Shown: positions 26,223 to 36,261, counted from the stretch's first letter. The stretch: 64,000 nucleotides of DNA from Vibrio tapetis subsp. quintayensis (GCF_030409945.1 NZ_JAUFQV010000012.1:248001-312000); one strand, 5' to 3'. The notes: generated from the letters alone by a model not told the origin. A program made the numbers and translations.

Positions 26223-27365
26223 TTAGTTCCCGTAACGCTTAAGCCACTCTTTCTCAAGAGCAGCTTGCCAGCTTGGGTGAGGTTCAGCCACGGATTTAAA
26301 CAGCTTCGTGTTTTTCGCACTCCCCGTTAGATGCTCGCTTTTCAATACCGACGGGTCACCCCAAATGGCGAGGTCGCCCTTACGAGACTGTGCTTCAGGG
26401 CTTAACAAAAAGTTAATCGCCACTTGAGCGCCTTCTTTAGCTGTCGCATTCCATGGGATCGCTAGGAAATGGATGTTTGATAGTGCGCCACCATCCATAG
26501 CGTAGCTTTTCGTTGTTTCTGCAAGTGTGCCGTCAGCTTGTGCCGAAAAAACTTCGTTTGGATTAAAGGTAATGGCCAAATCAATTTGGTTGTCGTCAAG
26601 TAATTGAATAGATTGAGAGCCGTTTGCTGGAAATTGCTTGCCTTGGTTCCACATCGTTGGGTGCAGAGCATCTAGATAAGCCCAGAGAGGTTTGGTCACT
26701 AGACGGAAGTCGGCGTCGTTGACTGGTTTCATCAAACTCGCATCGTTATTAGTTAACTCAATTAAAAGGGCTTTAAGAACACTGGTTCCGTGAAATGCTG
26801 GCGGTTTAGGGTAACTAATACGGCCTGGGAATGCTTGGCTATAGTTAAGTAATTCCACGAATGATTTTGGGGGGTTATTGAGTTTTTTCTCGTCGTGGAT
26901 AAACACGAGTTGACCGACGCCCCAAGGTGCTTCTAGCCCTAAGGTTGGCTCAGAAAAGTCACTATCTACTGGTAGCTCTGTGTTGACGTATTGCCAACTT
27001 GGTAGTGCCTGTGTAAACGGGCCGAAAAGCAGCTTATTGTTTTTCATGGATTTGAAGTTTTCACCGTTAATCCAGACCATATCTACGCTGCCGTTACTGT
27101 GTTTCCCTGCCGTTTTTTCTGCAAGTAAACGTGCGCTGGTTTCAGCAATGTCGGTAACTTTCACATGGACAAATTCGATGCCATAGTTTCGCTTTAGATT
27201 CTCGCCAGTCCAGCGAAGGTAATTATTGATTTGCTGGCTTCCACCCCAAGCATGAAAGTAGACGGTTTGGCCTCGGGCTTTCATTTCTATATCTTGCCAG
27301 TCCTGCGCAGCAACGCTGGAAAGGGTGAAAAGGGAGGTTAACGCAAATAAGATGAGCTTTTTCAT
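26223..27365 (-). CDS. ynjB: ABC transporter substrate-binding protein (YnjB-like)
   Basis: A 380-residue periplasmic solute-binding protein (E. coli YnjB 388) with a clear signal peptide (KKLILFALTSLFTLSSVAA, cleavage at VAA-QD). The mature N-terminus contains the segment TVYFHAWGGSQQINNYLRW and further on VDMVWINGENF, both typical of the YnjB branch of the thiamine/spermidine-type binding proteins. First gene of ynjB-C-D-F. The ligand is not known. Confidence 0.86.
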   Translation of the reverse strand: MKKLILFALTSLFTLSSVAAQDWQDIEMKARGQTVYFHAWGGSQQINNYLRWTGENLKRNYGIEFVHVKVTDIAETSARLLAEKTAGKHSNGSVDMVWINGENFKSMKNNKLLFGPFTQALPSWQYVNTELPVDSDFSEPTLGLEAPWGVGQLVFIHDEKKLNNPPKSFVELLNYSQAFPGRISYPKPPAFHGTSVLKALLIELTNNDASLMKPVNDADFRLVTKPLWAYLDALHPTMWNQGKQFPANGSQSIQLLDDNQIDLAITFNPNEVFSAQADGTLAETTKSYAMDGGALSNIHFLAIPWNATAKEGAQVAINFLLSPEAQSRKGDLAIWGDPSVLKSEHLTGSAKNTKLFKSVAEPHPSWQAALEKEWLKRYGN

Positions 27366-27529
27366 GATTGTCCTTATCTAAAGTTGAGCTGCGAGATGTC
27401 TTTTTATAATAGCTATTGAATGACAAGACCGCGTTCCATGCCTATTCCTTTCAAGTATGAACCAGAAATTAGAAATATTCTGGTTTAGCGGAATAAAAAG
27501 GAATAAATTTAATGAGATAGGATGATAAC

Positions 27530-27555
27530 AAAAATGCGCTAACTAAAGCGCATTT
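27530..27555 (-). terminator. Intrinsic terminator after the pilotin gene
   Basis: On the minus strand a perfect 9-bp stem (AAATGCGCT / AGCGCATTT) with a six-base loop is followed by TTG and a few more T. It lies 35 bases after the stop of the gene at 27590. Confidence 0.72.
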
Positions 27556-27589
27556 ATGTGGATTTATAGAGATTGTTGTGATGAAGAGA

Positions 27590-27988
27590 TTACGCTTTGC
27601 ACGTGTCCTTGGTCACCATTTGGTCGATCAATAATTGCCCACGAGGGTTGCGGAGCATCAGGCGATATTTCACACCAATCTCCATATTGCCTTTTACCTC
27701 TTTGCTTGAGCAATAATAATCCACTGCATGTGACATTAACTGTTTGGAAGATTGCGGTGCGTCATCAGCATTAAATATCATTAAGATCTCAACGATGCCT
27801 TCCTTAGCATTAGCTCGCATGATATTCAGCGGACCGTATTCAATTGGTAAACCAGCACTCAATATGCTTGCTCTTTGTTCAGCAACCAGATTGATGGTTT
27901 TCTGTTTATCGTTGTTAGATGCACAACCAGAGACCAGAAGCACAGCCATTAAAGACAGCAAAATGGATGATAGAAAAGACTTAGGCAT
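27590..27988 (-). CDS. gspS: AspS/GspS-beta type II secretion pilotin lipoprotein
   Basis: A 132-residue lipoprotein: signal peptide with lipobox VSGC (Cys near residue 22) and no Asp at +2, suggesting outer-membrane sorting. The mature part matches the AspS pilotin family in its layout: the helix AEQRASILSAGLPIEYG, the beta-strand region VEILMIFNADDAP, and two cysteines (DYYCSS and KDTC) that would form the conserved disulphide. I compared it by eye with remembered E. coli YghG (AspS) and the spacing agrees. Pilotins carry the GspD secretin to the outer membrane. No other type II secretion gene is near; in V. cholerae aspS is also away from the eps operon. It is followed by a terminator and preceded by yciI. 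Confidence 0.75.
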   Translation of the reverse strand: MPKSFLSSILLSLMAVLLVSGCASNNDKQKTINLVAEQRASILSAGLPIEYGPLNIMRANAKEGIVEILMIFNADDAPQSSKQLMSHAVDYYCSSKEVKGNMEIGVKYRLMLRNPRGQLLIDQMVTKDTCKA

Positions 27989-27993
27989 TGTTA

Positions 27994-28290
27994 TTAGAAG
28001 ACCTTTTTAAATGGTTTAACAATAACGTTGGCATAGACGCCTGCAGCAATGTATGGGTCGGTGTCTGCCCATGCTTGCGCGTCCTGTATTGAATTGAATT
28101 GTGCGATGACCGTTGATCCAGTAAAGCCAGCTTCGCCAGGGTTATCTGAATCAATAGCAGGCATTGGGCCTGCAGTCAGTAGGCGGCCTTCATCCTGCAG
28201 CTGTTGCAAGCGTGCGAGGTGTTTTTCACGAACGCTCAAACGCTTTTCTAGTGAATTCTCGACATCTTGAGAAAAAATAACGTACCACAT
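27994..28290 (-). CDS. yciI: YciI family protein
   Basis: A 98-residue protein of the dimeric alpha-beta (ferredoxin-like) YciI family, same length as E. coli YciI (98). It begins [20 protein letters not shown] and carries the conserved His/Asp pair (HLARLQQL, then [13 protein letters not shown]). The biochemical role is unknown; some relatives have dehalogenase- or muconolactone-isomerase-like folds. It lies five bases upstream of the pilotin gene and downstream of yciA, matching the E. coli yciA-yciI neighbourhood near trp. Confidence 0.92.
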   Translation of the reverse strand: MWYVIFSQDVENSLEKRLSVREKHLARLQQLQDEGRLLTAGPMPAIDSDNPGEAGFTGSTVIAQFNSIQDAQAWADTDPYIAAGVYANVIVKPFKKVF

Positions 28291-28345
28291 GATTTTGACT
28301 TCCTATTCAAGTAATTATTAAGCCAAGATACTAGACCTTGCTGGC

Positions 28346-28372
28346 AAAAAAAAGCACCTCGTAGAGATGCTT
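28346..28372 (-). terminator. Intrinsic terminator after yciA
   Basis: On the minus strand the stem AAGCATCT / AGGTGCTT (one T-G pair) is followed by eight T. It separates yciA from yciI-gspS. Confidence 0.82.
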
Positions 28373-28396
28373 ACCGTATTTAGACAATTTATGTGT

Positions 28397-28792
28397 TTAT
28401 TGTTCAATAACGCGAGGACGACCTTCGTTATCTATCGCTACGTAATGGAACGTAGCATCACACACTTGGAAGCGATCGCCAACACCATCTTCTTTTACGG
28501 GCTTCACCCAAACATCAATGTCGATAGACATAGACGTGCGGCCAATTTTGCTGCATGCACCGTAGCAGCAAACTACATCGCCAACCTTTACTGGTTTTTT
28601 AAAGGTGATACTTGAAACCGAAACGGTAACGATACGGCCACCTGAAATTTCTTTCGCAAGAATGCCACCAGCTAAGTCTAGTTGAGACATGATCCAACCA
28701 CCAAATATGTCGCCATTTGCATTTGTATCGGCAGGCATAGCAAGAGTGCGAAGTAAAAGTTGGCCGTGCGGTGCGTCGTGTGTCTTTGTCAT
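28397..28792 (-). CDS. yciA: Acyl-CoA thioester hydrolase YciA
   Basis: A hotdog-fold acyl-CoA thioesterase of 131 residues (E. coli 132) with broad chain-length range. The catalytic region is seen in MPADTNANGDIFGGWIMSQ (Asn/Asp near residues 22-27), followed by GGRIVTVSVSSITFKKPV. The enzyme is cytosolic and thought to hydrolyse excess acyl-CoA in envelope biosynthesis. It follows yciB after a 56-base gap that contains a hairpin. Confidence 0.95.
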   Translation of the reverse strand: MTKTHDAPHGQLLLRTLAMPADTNANGDIFGGWIMSQLDLAGGILAKEISGGRIVTVSVSSITFKKPVKVGDVVCCYGACSKIGRTSMSIDIDVWVKPVKEDGVGDRFQVCDATFHYVAIDNEGRPRVIEQ

Positions 28793-28807
28793 GTGTTATC
28801 CATTGTC

Positions 28808-28830
28808 CGCCTTGGGGAGAATCCAAGGCG
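28808..28830 (-). repeat. Perfect hairpin between yciB and yciA
   Basis: CGCCTTGG / CCAAGGCG, 8-bp perfect stem with a seven-base loop, lies in the 56-base gap. It lacks a T run and so may be an mRNA stability or processing element. Confidence 0.6.
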
Positions 28831-28848
28831 TTGATATATTGGTAGTAA

Positions 28849-29427
28849 TTAATCTTTGTTTTTTTGTTGCTTGTCTTGCTGATTACTTTGCTGATTGTCT
28901 TCGTCTTTAGGCATGTGTTTGTAGACGTAAATACCCGTTAATAAAGTGAAACCAAAGGTCGCGGCGAGTAAACCAAAGACTTTAAAGTTCACCCAAACAT
29001 CCAGCGGCAAACTGAATGCGACGTAGACATTAAGGGCGGCACAGAATGTAAAGAAGACAATCCAAGCAGCGTTGATTTTTGCCCATACCGAATCAGGGAG
29101 GGTGATTTCTTTAGCTAGCATGCCCTTGATAACAGGCTTGCCCATAAGTTGAGTGATCAATAAGCCCAAAGCGAACACCATATAGACAATCGTCACTTTC
29201 CATTTAATGAAGTTTTCATCGTGCAAGAAAATGGTCATACCGCCAAACACCGCAACCATCACAAAGGTAATTAGCTGCATTTTTTCGACTTTCTTATAAA
29301 GGAAATAAGTCACGGCGATTTGAATCGCAGTCGCGATGATCAAAGCACCTGTGCCTACATAGATGTCGTACATTTTATAGAGCGCGAAGAAGATAATCAG
29401 TGGGATAAAATCAATCAGTTGCTTCAT
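28849..29427 (-). CDS. yciB: Inner-membrane septation protein YciB
   Basis: A 192-residue membrane protein with five or so hydrophobic segments ([19 protein letters not shown] at the start is the family signature). Known in E. coli and Shigella as YciB/IspA/IspZ, implicated in cell envelope and septum formation. The ATG at 29427 was chosen over longer in-frame starts because it opens the family signature [11 protein letters not shown]. The C-terminus carries a Gln/Lys/Asp-rich tail of about 20 residues, longer than in E. coli (179 residues). Confidence 0.93.
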   Translation of the reverse strand: MKQLIDFIPLIIFFALYKMYDIYVGTGALIIATAIQIAVTYFLYKKVEKMQLITFVMVAVFGGMTIFLHDENFIKWKVTIVYMVFALGLLITQLMGKPVIKGMLAKEITLPDSVWAKINAAWIVFFTFCAALNVYVAFSLPLDVWVNFKVFGLLAATFGFTLLTGIYVYKHMPKDEDNQQSNQQDKQQKNKD

Positions 29428-29571
29428 TGGGTACGTATTTCCATCAAATAAATTCCGCCTCAGTCTACCCAAAATACGTGCAATGAAAAATACACTTTAA
29501 GTAATTAGCCCCAAAATAGTCAGCAATTGGTGGATAATCAGTCAAATTTCGAGGTTATATCTTCAATAGAC

Positions 29572-29601
29572 AAAAGGCTACCCATAATTGGATAGCCCTT
29601 T
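29572..29601 (-). terminator. Terminator-like hairpin after the symporter gene
   Basis: On the minus strand AAGGGCTATCC / GGGTAGCCTT with loop AATTAT is followed by TTG. The stem is imperfect. It lies 55 bases after the stop of the symporter gene at 29657. Confidence 0.6.
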
Positions 29602-29656
29602 ATTAAGAACGACGGGCCAATACTATATCGACTGAACCGTTAAATAGGGTTAGCGA

Positions 29657-30913
29657 TTAAGCCTGCTGCTTTTCAAACTCTACTTGTTGCTCTTCTTTAG
29701 CAATGGCATCAACGATAACGGCACAAGCGGCATCACCTGTGATGTTTAGCGCAGTACGGATCATGTCAAAGATACGATCTAGTGCGAACAACAAAGGAAG
29801 ACCTTCGATTGGGATGCCAGCGGCAAGCAATACGGCTACCACTAAGAAGCTAGGCCCAGGAACGCCAGCTTGACCAACAGCGCCAAGCGTAGATGTAACG
29901 ATGATTGCTGCATAAGCACCCATTGATAGGTCAATGTTGAATAGCTGCGCGAAGAAAATTGCTACTAGACCGTAGTAAATTGCATTACCACTCATATTGA
30001 TTGTTGCACCAAGTGGAAGTACAAATGAAGCGGTCGAGTTTTTAACACCTAGCTCACGTTCAACTGTGTCCATAGTAACGGGCAGGGTGGCCATTGAAGA
30101 TGCAGTAGAAAGCGCAACGGCTTGCGGCTTCTTCATTGCAACTAAGAATTTTTTAGCCGACGTCTTCGTAAAGATCTGAACCATAAGTGGGTAGACGATA
30201 AAGCCAAAGATCAGAATGGCAGCAACGTAGACAAGGAATAATTTGAACACGACCATCAGTGCGCCGAAACCAAACGTACCAACTGCTTCTGCCATTAAAC
30301 CAAACACGCCGATTGGTGCGATGATCATAACCTTGTTGATCATCCAAACCATGCTATCAACGATGCAGTTTACACCATTGATGATTGGGTCACGTTTCTC
30401 TTTTGCTTGCTTAGATAAAGCGATACCAAAGAATAAACAGAAAACTAGGATTTGCAGGATGTTCGCTTCGTTCAGTGACTGGAAAACGTTAGTTGGGATC
30501 ATACCTGTGATGGTAGCCCAGAAAGTAGGAAGTTCACCTTTTGCTGCGTATTCAGACGAGAACATACCTTCTACACCTGAAACATCAATGCCTAAACCTG
30601 GTTCAAACACTTCGCCCATAACCAGCGCAAGTGTAACGGCCATTGCAGAAGTCAACGCAAAGTAACCGAGAGTGACAACACCCACTTTACCGGCGTTAGT
30701 GCTGTTACCTAAGCCCGCGGCGCCTGAAATAAGGGCGACGGCGACCAAAGGAATAACCAGCATCTTTATCAAGGCGATAAAGATCGTACCTAGTGGGGCG
30801 AACATGGTGGCTGAATCGCCCATCATGGCACCAACGATTGTGCCTACAATCATTGCGACAACGACTTGAAAGCCGATGTTGCTCATTAAACTCTTATTAT
30901 TTAACACTTCCAT
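29657..30913 (-). CDS. Dicarboxylate/amino acid:cation symporter (DAACS family)
   Basis: A 418-residue secondary transporter of the GltP/GltT/DctA family that would import glutamate, aspartate or C4-dicarboxylates with Na+ or H+. Eight transmembrane segments and two re-entrant loops are expected; the hairpin 1 serine-rich ALSTASSMATLPVT and the TM7 NMSGNAIYYG (variant of NMDGT) are seen near residues 265 and 305. The Asn-Met-Ser-Gly version of the NMDGT motif hints at altered ion or substrate use. The ATG at 30913 is taken as start, but an in-frame ATG at 30886 also fits. It is an independent unit downstream of the trp operon. The substrate cannot be assigned. Confidence 0.88.
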   Translation of the reverse strand: MEVLNNKSLMSNIGFQVVVAMIVGTIVGAMMGDSATMFAPLGTIFIALIKMLVIPLVAVALISGAAGLGNSTNAGKVGVVTLGYFALTSAMAVTLALVMGEVFEPGLGIDVSGVEGMFSSEYAAKGELPTFWATITGMIPTNVFQSLNEANILQILVFCLFFGIALSKQAKEKRDPIINGVNCIVDSMVWMINKVMIIAPIGVFGLMAEAVGTFGFGALMVVFKLFLVYVAAILIFGFIVYPLMVQIFTKTSAKKFLVAMKKPQAVALSTASSMATLPVTMDTVERELGVKNSTASFVLPLGATINMSGNAIYYGLVAIFFAQLFNIDLSMGAYAAIIVTSTLGAVGQAGVPGPSFLVVAVLLAAGIPIEGLPLLFALDRIFDMIRTALNITGDAACAVIVDAIAKEEQQVEFEKQQA

Positions 30914-31235
30914 AACCTCTGTGCTGCATATTGTGAATTTGTTAGAGATAAATATTAAGAACCATTTTCCTAATGGATAAATATCTCGCAACACTTTCTA
31001 CACTTTAACCGTGTTGTGATCAATGGAGGTGAAACGTTTACGGTGAGATAAAGAGAAAAAATATGCGATACGGTGATGAAGTAGCCATTTTGAGGCACTG
31101 GTCGGACTTTTTGTTAGTTATGTGTAACGTTTCAAAGGCGGTGATAAGGCAAGGGTACATATTAAAGCATAAGCGCACGCTATAGGTTGCTAGCGTGCGC
31201 CTGGTGTTGCGGGAATGTTATGGGTTGTGCTGCGG
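30914..31235. other. Intergenic region between trpA and the symporter gene
   Basis: 322 bases. It contains a perfect 10-bp hairpin at 31173-31200 (GCGCACGCTA / TAGCGTGCGC) just after trpA, which may be the trp operon 3' end, although the following T run is poor. The remainder is AT-rich and shows no ORF with coding character; the symporter promoter must lie here but no clear -35/-10 pair stood out. Confidence 0.55.
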
Positions 31236-32042
31236 CTATAATTGTGTTGCTGCTTTCATCGAGGTGACAAATTGCGCTAACTCAGCCAGCATTTTGTCCG
31301 AATCATCAAGGTTCGATTCGATGATCTTTACCACTGCTGAACCAGAAATAGCGCCCGCAGCACCTGCTGTTATGGCTTGCTTAACTTGTTCCGGTGAGGA
31401 TATACCAAAACCAAGTAAGGCTGGTGGAGCGTCAAATTGGTTCAATCTGGCTAACATGCTATCAACAGGCATATTGGCTTTTGTTTCTGTTCCTGTCACA
31501 CCAGCACGTGAAAGCAGGTATGTATAACCACCACCTAATGAGGCCACGTCTTTTAGGGTTTCATCTGATGCTGTTGGTGGGGCGATGAAAATTGGGTGTA
31601 CACCGTATTTCTCGGCTGCAGCGACAAATTCAGCACTTTCACCTGTTGGAACATCAGCAATCAACACTGAGTCAATTCCAGCTTCGCTGCAGCGTTGATA
31701 GAAAGTTTCAATCCCGGCTGAATAGACCAGGTTTGCATACATTAATAGACCGATGGGTAAGTCTGGGTGTTCAGCACGGATTTGAGCGATGAGATCAAAA
31801 CAGATCTTTGGTGTCGCTTTAGAATCCAGAGCACGGATGTTAGCACTTTGAATGGTTGGGCCGTCTGCTGATGGGTCTGAAAACGGAATCCCAAGCTCTA
31901 GGGCGTCAGCGCCAGATTCAACCAACGTCTTCATGATGCGTAATGATTGCTCTGGGCTTGGATCGCCAACGGTGACAAATGGGACAAAAGCGCCTTGTTT
32001 TTTCTCTGCTAGGCGAGCAAATAGGGCTTGATAGCGATCCAT
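31236..32042 (-). CDS. trpA: Tryptophan synthase alpha chain
   Basis: Splits indole-3-glycerol phosphate to indole and glyceraldehyde 3-phosphate; the indole passes to TrpB. 268 residues as in E. coli. TIM-barrel signatures: the catalytic Glu in [16 protein letters not shown] near residue 49, the Asp in [12 protein letters not shown] and the phosphate-binding [10 protein letters not shown]. The stop/start of trpB and trpA overlap by one base (TAATG), so translation is coupled. Last gene of the trp operon. Confidence 0.98.
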   Translation of the reverse strand: MDRYQALFARLAEKKQGAFVPFVTVGDPSPEQSLRIMKTLVESGADALELGIPFSDPSADGPTIQSANIRALDSKATPKICFDLIAQIRAEHPDLPIGLLMYANLVYSAGIETFYQRCSEAGIDSVLIADVPTGESAEFVAAAEKYGVHPIFIAPPTASDETLKDVASLGGGYTYLLSRAGVTGTETKANMPVDSMLARLNQFDAPPALLGFGISSPEQVKQAITAGAAGAISGSAVVKIIESNLDDSDKMLAELAQFVTSMKAATQL

Positions 32043-33232
32043 TATAGCGCTCCTTTTTGTTCTAAAATGTCATGCACAGTGAAGATGTCTTTGTCGCCAC
32101 GGCCTGAAAGATTCACAACCAGCAGTTGTTCTTTTTCTGGTTCGTCGTGCGCCATTTTTAATGCATAAGCAAGTGCATGTGAAGACTCTAGGGCAGGGAT
32201 AATACCTTCGTTACGCGCTAGAGACTGAAAGGCTTCTAATGCTTCGTCATCGGTAATCGATACATACTCTGCACGGCCGGTAGCACTTAAGTGAGCATGC
32301 TGTGGGCCTACAGATGGGAAATCAAGACCAGCGGAAACCGAATAAGATTCCTCAACCTGACCATGTTCATCTTGCATCAGTGGTGCTTTCATCCCAAAGA
32401 AGATGCCCGTTTTACCGTGCTTGAGTGGAGCGCCATGCTGATCGGTATCAATGCCAAGACCTGCCGGTTCTACGCCGATTAAGCCGACATCGGTTTCTTC
32501 AATAAAATCAGCAAACATACCAATGGCGTTAGAACCGCCACCGACACAGGCAATCACAGAATCCGGAAGGCGACCTTCGCGGGCTAAGATTTGGTTCTTA
32601 GTTTCTTCCCCGATCATACGCTGGAACTCACGAACAATGGTTGGGAAAGGGTGAGGGCCTGCCGCCGTACCCAGTAGGTAATGCGCGGTTTCATAGCTTG
32701 CAGACCAGTCACGTAGCGCTTCGTTACACGCATCTTTGAGTGTTGAGCTACCAGAATGAACAGGGATAACTTCAGCGCCCATCAACTTCATGCGAAATAC
32801 GTTCGGGCTTTGGCGTTCTACATCTTTAGCGCCCATATACACACGGCACTTTAAGCCAAGTAGCGCACAAGCTAGCGCGGTTGCAACGCCATGTTGGCCT
32901 GCGCCCGTTTCAGCAATGATTTCGTTTTTACCCATGCGTTTCGCAAGCAGAGCTTGGCCTAACACTTGGTTGGTTTTGTGTGCGCCGCCGTGCAGTAAGT
33001 CTTCACGTTTGAGGTATAGCTTGGTCTTGGTCCCTTTCGTTAGATTACGCGTCAGTGTCAGTGCTGTTGGGCGACCAGCGTATTCTTGTAACAAGCCCAT
33101 GAATTCGGCTTGAAAGTCATCGTCTTGTTGTGCGTCGATGAAGGCTTGTTCTAGCTGATCTAATGCAGGAACAAGGATTTGTGGTACGTACTGACCACCG
33201 TATTCACCAAAGTAGGCATCTAATTTAGCCAT
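32042..33232 (-). CDS. trpB: Tryptophan synthase beta chain
   Basis: PLP enzyme that condenses indole with serine to tryptophan. 396 residues (E. coli 397). The PLP-Lys is in [11 protein letters not shown] near residue 87; the catalytic Glu in [12 protein letters not shown] near residue 109; the phosphate-binding loop is [12 protein letters not shown] near 232. Situated between trpCF and trpA with coupled overlaps. Confidence 0.98.
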   Translation of the reverse strand: MAKLDAYFGEYGGQYVPQILVPALDQLEQAFIDAQQDDDFQAEFMGLLQEYAGRPTALTLTRNLTKGTKTKLYLKREDLLHGGAHKTNQVLGQALLAKRMGKNEIIAETGAGQHGVATALACALLGLKCRVYMGAKDVERQSPNVFRMKLMGAEVIPVHSGSSTLKDACNEALRDWSASYETAHYLLGTAAGPHPFPTIVREFQRMIGEETKNQILAREGRLPDSVIACVGGGSNAIGMFADFIEETDVGLIGVEPAGLGIDTDQHGAPLKHGKTGIFFGMKAPLMQDEHGQVEESYSVSAGLDFPSVGPQHAHLSATGRAEYVSITDDEALEAFQSLARNEGIIPALESSHALAYALKMAHDEPEKEQLLVVNLSGRGDKDIFTVHDILEQKGAL

Positions 33233-33249
33233 GAGACTTCCTTTTAAAT

Positions 33250-34647
33250 TTAGTAATGACGAATCGCAGCAAAGGCGTCGTTTAATTTTTGAGTATCTTT
33301 TTTACCCGGCGCGCTTTCAACGCCAGAGTTTAAATCGAGTCCGATACAACCAAGCTGAGCGGCTTGTTGTACGTTGTCTGGTGATAGGCCACCAGCAAGC
33401 ATTATTTGGCGTTCTTGGCCTAACAGTTGCCAGTCAAAAACCTTGCCTGTACCGCCGGACTGAGTACCAATTTTTGCATCAAGTAAGTGGCGAGCAACAG
33501 GGGCATCGAGTAACGTTGGCATTGAATCAACGACGCCATAGGCTTTCCATATTTGGGTTGTATTACCTAGTGCATTCGTTAGCGCATCAACGTAGCTTTG
33601 GTCTTCATCGCCATGAAGCTGAACAGCGAACAGCCCCAATTCATTCGCGGTACGAGCAACAACATCAACAGGCTGGTTCTGGAATACACCTACGTAATGC
33701 AGGGGTGCGCCACTCATGGTTAAGCGAGCCGCTTCGATATCAACACAACGCTTGGATGCTTCAACAAAGATCAAACCACCATAAACAGCGCCGGCTTGAT
33801 ACGCTTTGGCTGCATCTTCCGAGTGAGTTAGGCCACAGACTTTGTTTTCACCTAGCAGTACTTTACGTGCCGCTAGTTCAATGTTGTCTTCCGACATCAG
33901 AGAGCTACCAATTAAAAAGCCATTCGCATGTTTAGCAAGATCGCGTACTTGCTGATGGTTATAAATGCCCGACTCGGAAATCACGATGGTTCCTTTTGGC
34001 AACTTAGGTGCAAGCTCTTTAGTTCGATTCAGGTCGATGGTTAAATCGCGTAAGTTGCGATTATTGATACCAACGACTTTAGCTTTCAGTTCAATAGCTC
34101 GCTCTAACTCTTCATCGTTGCTGACTTCGGTCAACACCCCCAAATTCAGAGAGTGCGCAATGTCGGCCAATTCGCGGTATTCGTTATCGTCGAGCACAGA
34201 CAACATCAGCAAGATGGCATCGGCTTGATAATGGCGAGCAAGGTACACTTGATAAGCGTCAACCATGAAGTCTTTACAAAGAATGGGTTGCTTAGCAATG
34301 GCACGAACTTGTGGTAGGAAATCTACGCTGCCTTGAAAGTACTTTTCTTCAGTTAAAACAGAGATAGCGCTAGCATGACGGTTGTACACCGACGCGATGT
34401 AATCCAAATCAAAGTCATCACGAATCAAGCCTTTTGATGGTGATGCTTTTTTGCATTCCAGAATAAACGCGGTTTCATCATGGCTTAGTGCTTCGTAAAA
34501 ACTGCGATCAGAGGGCTCTAGTTCCGCCTGAAAAGACGAAAGAGGCTGGGACACTTTGCGAGCTTCGACCCATTCGCACTTATCGTTGACGATTTTCGCT
34601 AGCACTTGCGCCATATCGCGGTTTTCTTTGGTGATATTTTCCGACAT
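33250..34647 (-). CDS. trpC: Bifunctional indole-3-glycerol phosphate synthase / phosphoribosylanthranilate isomerase
   Basis: Fusion of TrpC (residues about 1-262) and TrpF (about 263-465), the arrangement of enteric bacteria and vibrios. TrpC part: [10 protein letters not shown] near residue 58, with later catalytic Lys in [10 protein letters not shown] and Glu/Asn in [11 protein letters not shown] and VISESGI. TrpF part: [12 protein letters not shown] (starting Cys near 265), then [16 protein letters not shown] and [11 protein letters not shown]. The start is taken as the ATG at 34647, four bases after the trpD stop; an in-frame codon 11 residues upstream lies within trpD. Confidence 0.97.
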   Translation of the reverse strand: MSENITKENRDMAQVLAKIVNDKCEWVEARKVSQPLSSFQAELEPSDRSFYEALSHDETAFILECKKASPSKGLIRDDFDLDYIASVYNRHASAISVLTEEKYFQGSVDFLPQVRAIAKQPILCKDFMVDAYQVYLARHYQADAILLMLSVLDDNEYRELADIAHSLNLGVLTEVSNDEELERAIELKAKVVGINNRNLRDLTIDLNRTKELAPKLPKGTIVISESGIYNHQQVRDLAKHANGFLIGSSLMSEDNIELAARKVLLGENKVCGLTHSEDAAKAYQAGAVYGGLIFVEASKRCVDIEAARLTMSGAPLHYVGVFQNQPVDVVARTANELGLFAVQLHGDEDQSYVDALTNALGNTTQIWKAYGVVDSMPTLLDAPVARHLLDAKIGTQSGGTGKVFDWQLLGQERQIMLAGGLSPDNVQQAAQLGCIGLDLNSGVESAPGKKDTQKLNDAFAAIRHY

Positions 34648-34651
34648 CGTA

Positions 34652-35650
34652 TTAGCCTCGTGCTGCCAGTTGTTCAACAAGGGTAAATGCCTTGCCAGAG
34701 TTCATTGCGTCTATCGCTTGCTTAGCGTTGGCTTTAAGGTCGCCATGACCAAACAGTTTCATTAACAGTGCTACGTTGACAGCAACCGCAGATAACTGAG
34801 CTTCAGTGCCTTTACCCGTTAGAATATCAGTGACGATAGCGCGGTTTTCTGCAGGCTCACCGCCTTTAATCGCTTCAAGCGGATGTTGATTCACGCCAAA
34901 ATCTTCTGGGGTTAAAGTGTATTCTGTAATTTTACCATCTTGGATTTCAGCCACGAGCGTTTCACCGTGAATAGCGACTTCATCTAGCCCACTTCCATGT
35001 ACTACGGCCGCACGTTGCATGCCCATTTCTAGCATGGTTTCTGCAATAGGGCGAACCAATGCAGCATCATAAACACCCATCAATTCGATGTTAGGGCGAG
35101 CCGGGTTAATCAGTGGGCCAAGAATGTTGAAAATAGTTCGAGTTTTCATGGCTTGACGTACTGGCATTGCGTGTCGAACACCACCGTGATACTGAGGCGC
35201 AAACATAAAGGCGACACCTAACTCGTCAACCGCTTTGCGTGTGTCTTCTGCGCTCATGGCGAGGTTAATGCCAAATGAATCCAGTAAATCCGAGGACCCT
35301 GACTTACTTGAAACGCCACGGTTGCCGTGTTTCGCGACTTTGAGGCCACATGCAGCGGCAACGAAAGCGGCGGTAGTAGAGATATTAAAGGTGTTTGAAC
35401 CATCACCGCCTGTGCCTACAATGTCGGCAAAATCGTAATCTGGTCGAGGGAATGGGCTCGCGTTGTCCAGTAGTGCGGATGCCGCCCCTGCGATTTCTTG
35501 TGGGGTTTCGCCCTTGATTTTAAGCGCCGTTAATACCGCGGCCAATTGGATAGGGTCCATTTCACCTTTGATGATGGCATCAAAAAGTTGTTGGCTCTCT
35601 TCACGGCTTAATGATTTTTGGTCGTACAGTTTATTGATGATTTCTTGCAT
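34652..35650 (-). CDS. trpD: Anthranilate phosphoribosyltransferase
   Basis: Transfers phosphoribose from PRPP to anthranilate. 332 residues, a stand-alone TrpD, not fused to TrpG as in E. coli. The PRPP-binding GTGGDGSNTFNIST is near residue 79, then KHGNRGVSSKSGSSDLLD near 105 and RTIFNILGPLINPA near 165. Nineteen bases separate it from trpG, four from trpC. Confidence 0.98.
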   Translation of the reverse strand: MQEIINKLYDQKSLSREESQQLFDAIIKGEMDPIQLAAVLTALKIKGETPQEIAGAASALLDNASPFPRPDYDFADIVGTGGDGSNTFNISTTAAFVAAACGLKVAKHGNRGVSSKSGSSDLLDSFGINLAMSAEDTRKAVDELGVAFMFAPQYHGGVRHAMPVRQAMKTRTIFNILGPLINPARPNIELMGVYDAALVRPIAETMLEMGMQRAAVVHGSGLDEVAIHGETLVAEIQDGKITEYTLTPEDFGVNQHPLEAIKGGEPAENRAIVTDILTGKGTEAQLSAVAVNVALLMKLFGHGDLKANAKQAIDAMNSGKAFTLVEQLAARG

Positions 35651-35669
35651 AATCTTATCCTAATTCCTT

Positions 35670-36260
35670 TTAAGCCTGTGCTGGAGTAAGAGCCCAGTCG
35701 ATGGTGTTCGCCAGCAGCGTAGCACCATAAGTCGTCATGATGGATTCGGGATGAAACTGGAATCCACACACTCTATCTTGTTCTTGTGCAACCGACATAA
35801 CCAAACCATCTACTTCTGCTGTCACCGTTAGCGCTGGTGACACCTCGTGAGCGACCAATGAATGATAGCGAGCGATGGCCAAGGGTGAAGGTAAGCCTTG
35901 ATATACTTTATGGTTGTCGTGTTCCATCATTGATACCTTACCGTGGATGATTTCACCCGCACCACCGACTACGCCGCCGTAGGCCTCAACGATAGCTTGG
36001 TGGCCCAGGCAAATACCAATCATGGGCACTTTGCTTTTTAAGCGTTGAATCAATTCCGGCATGCAGCCTGCATCGGCGGGAGCGCCAGGGCCTGGGGATA
36101 AGATAACCACAGGTTGAGCCAATTTTTCAACGGCTGTTTCAATCACTTCGGCAGAAATGTTGTTTCGGTAAATGGTCACTTCGTGACCCAACGAACGGAA
36201 TTGATCCACGAGGTTATAAGTAAAAGAGTCGAAGTTATCGACAAATACAAGATCAGCCAT
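35670..36260 (-). CDS. trpG: Anthranilate synthase component II (glutamine amidotransferase)
   Basis: Supplies ammonia from glutamine to TrpE. 196 residues from the ATG at 36260, one base after the trpE stop; a longer in-frame reading upstream would overlap trpE and is rejected. The triad of class I amidotransferases is visible: nucleophile Cys in GICLGHQAI near residue 84, His and Glu in [10 protein letters not shown] near 172. Separate from TrpD, the usual arrangement in vibrios. Confidence 0.97.
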   Translation of the reverse strand: MADLVFVDNFDSFTYNLVDQFRSLGHEVTIYRNNISAEVIETAVEKLAQPVVILSPGPGAPADAGCMPELIQRLKSKVPMIGICLGHQAIVEAYGGVVGGAGEIIHGKVSMMEHDNHKVYQGLPSPLAIARYHSLVAHEVSPALTVTAEVDGLVMSVAQEQDRVCGFQFHPESIMTTYGATLLANTIDWALTPAQA

Positions 36261-36261
36261 C

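Noticed and set aside
31173..31200. Intrinsic terminator after trpA
   Set aside because: The 10-bp stem is perfect but no T run follows on the minus strand; kept only as a hairpin in the intergenic description.
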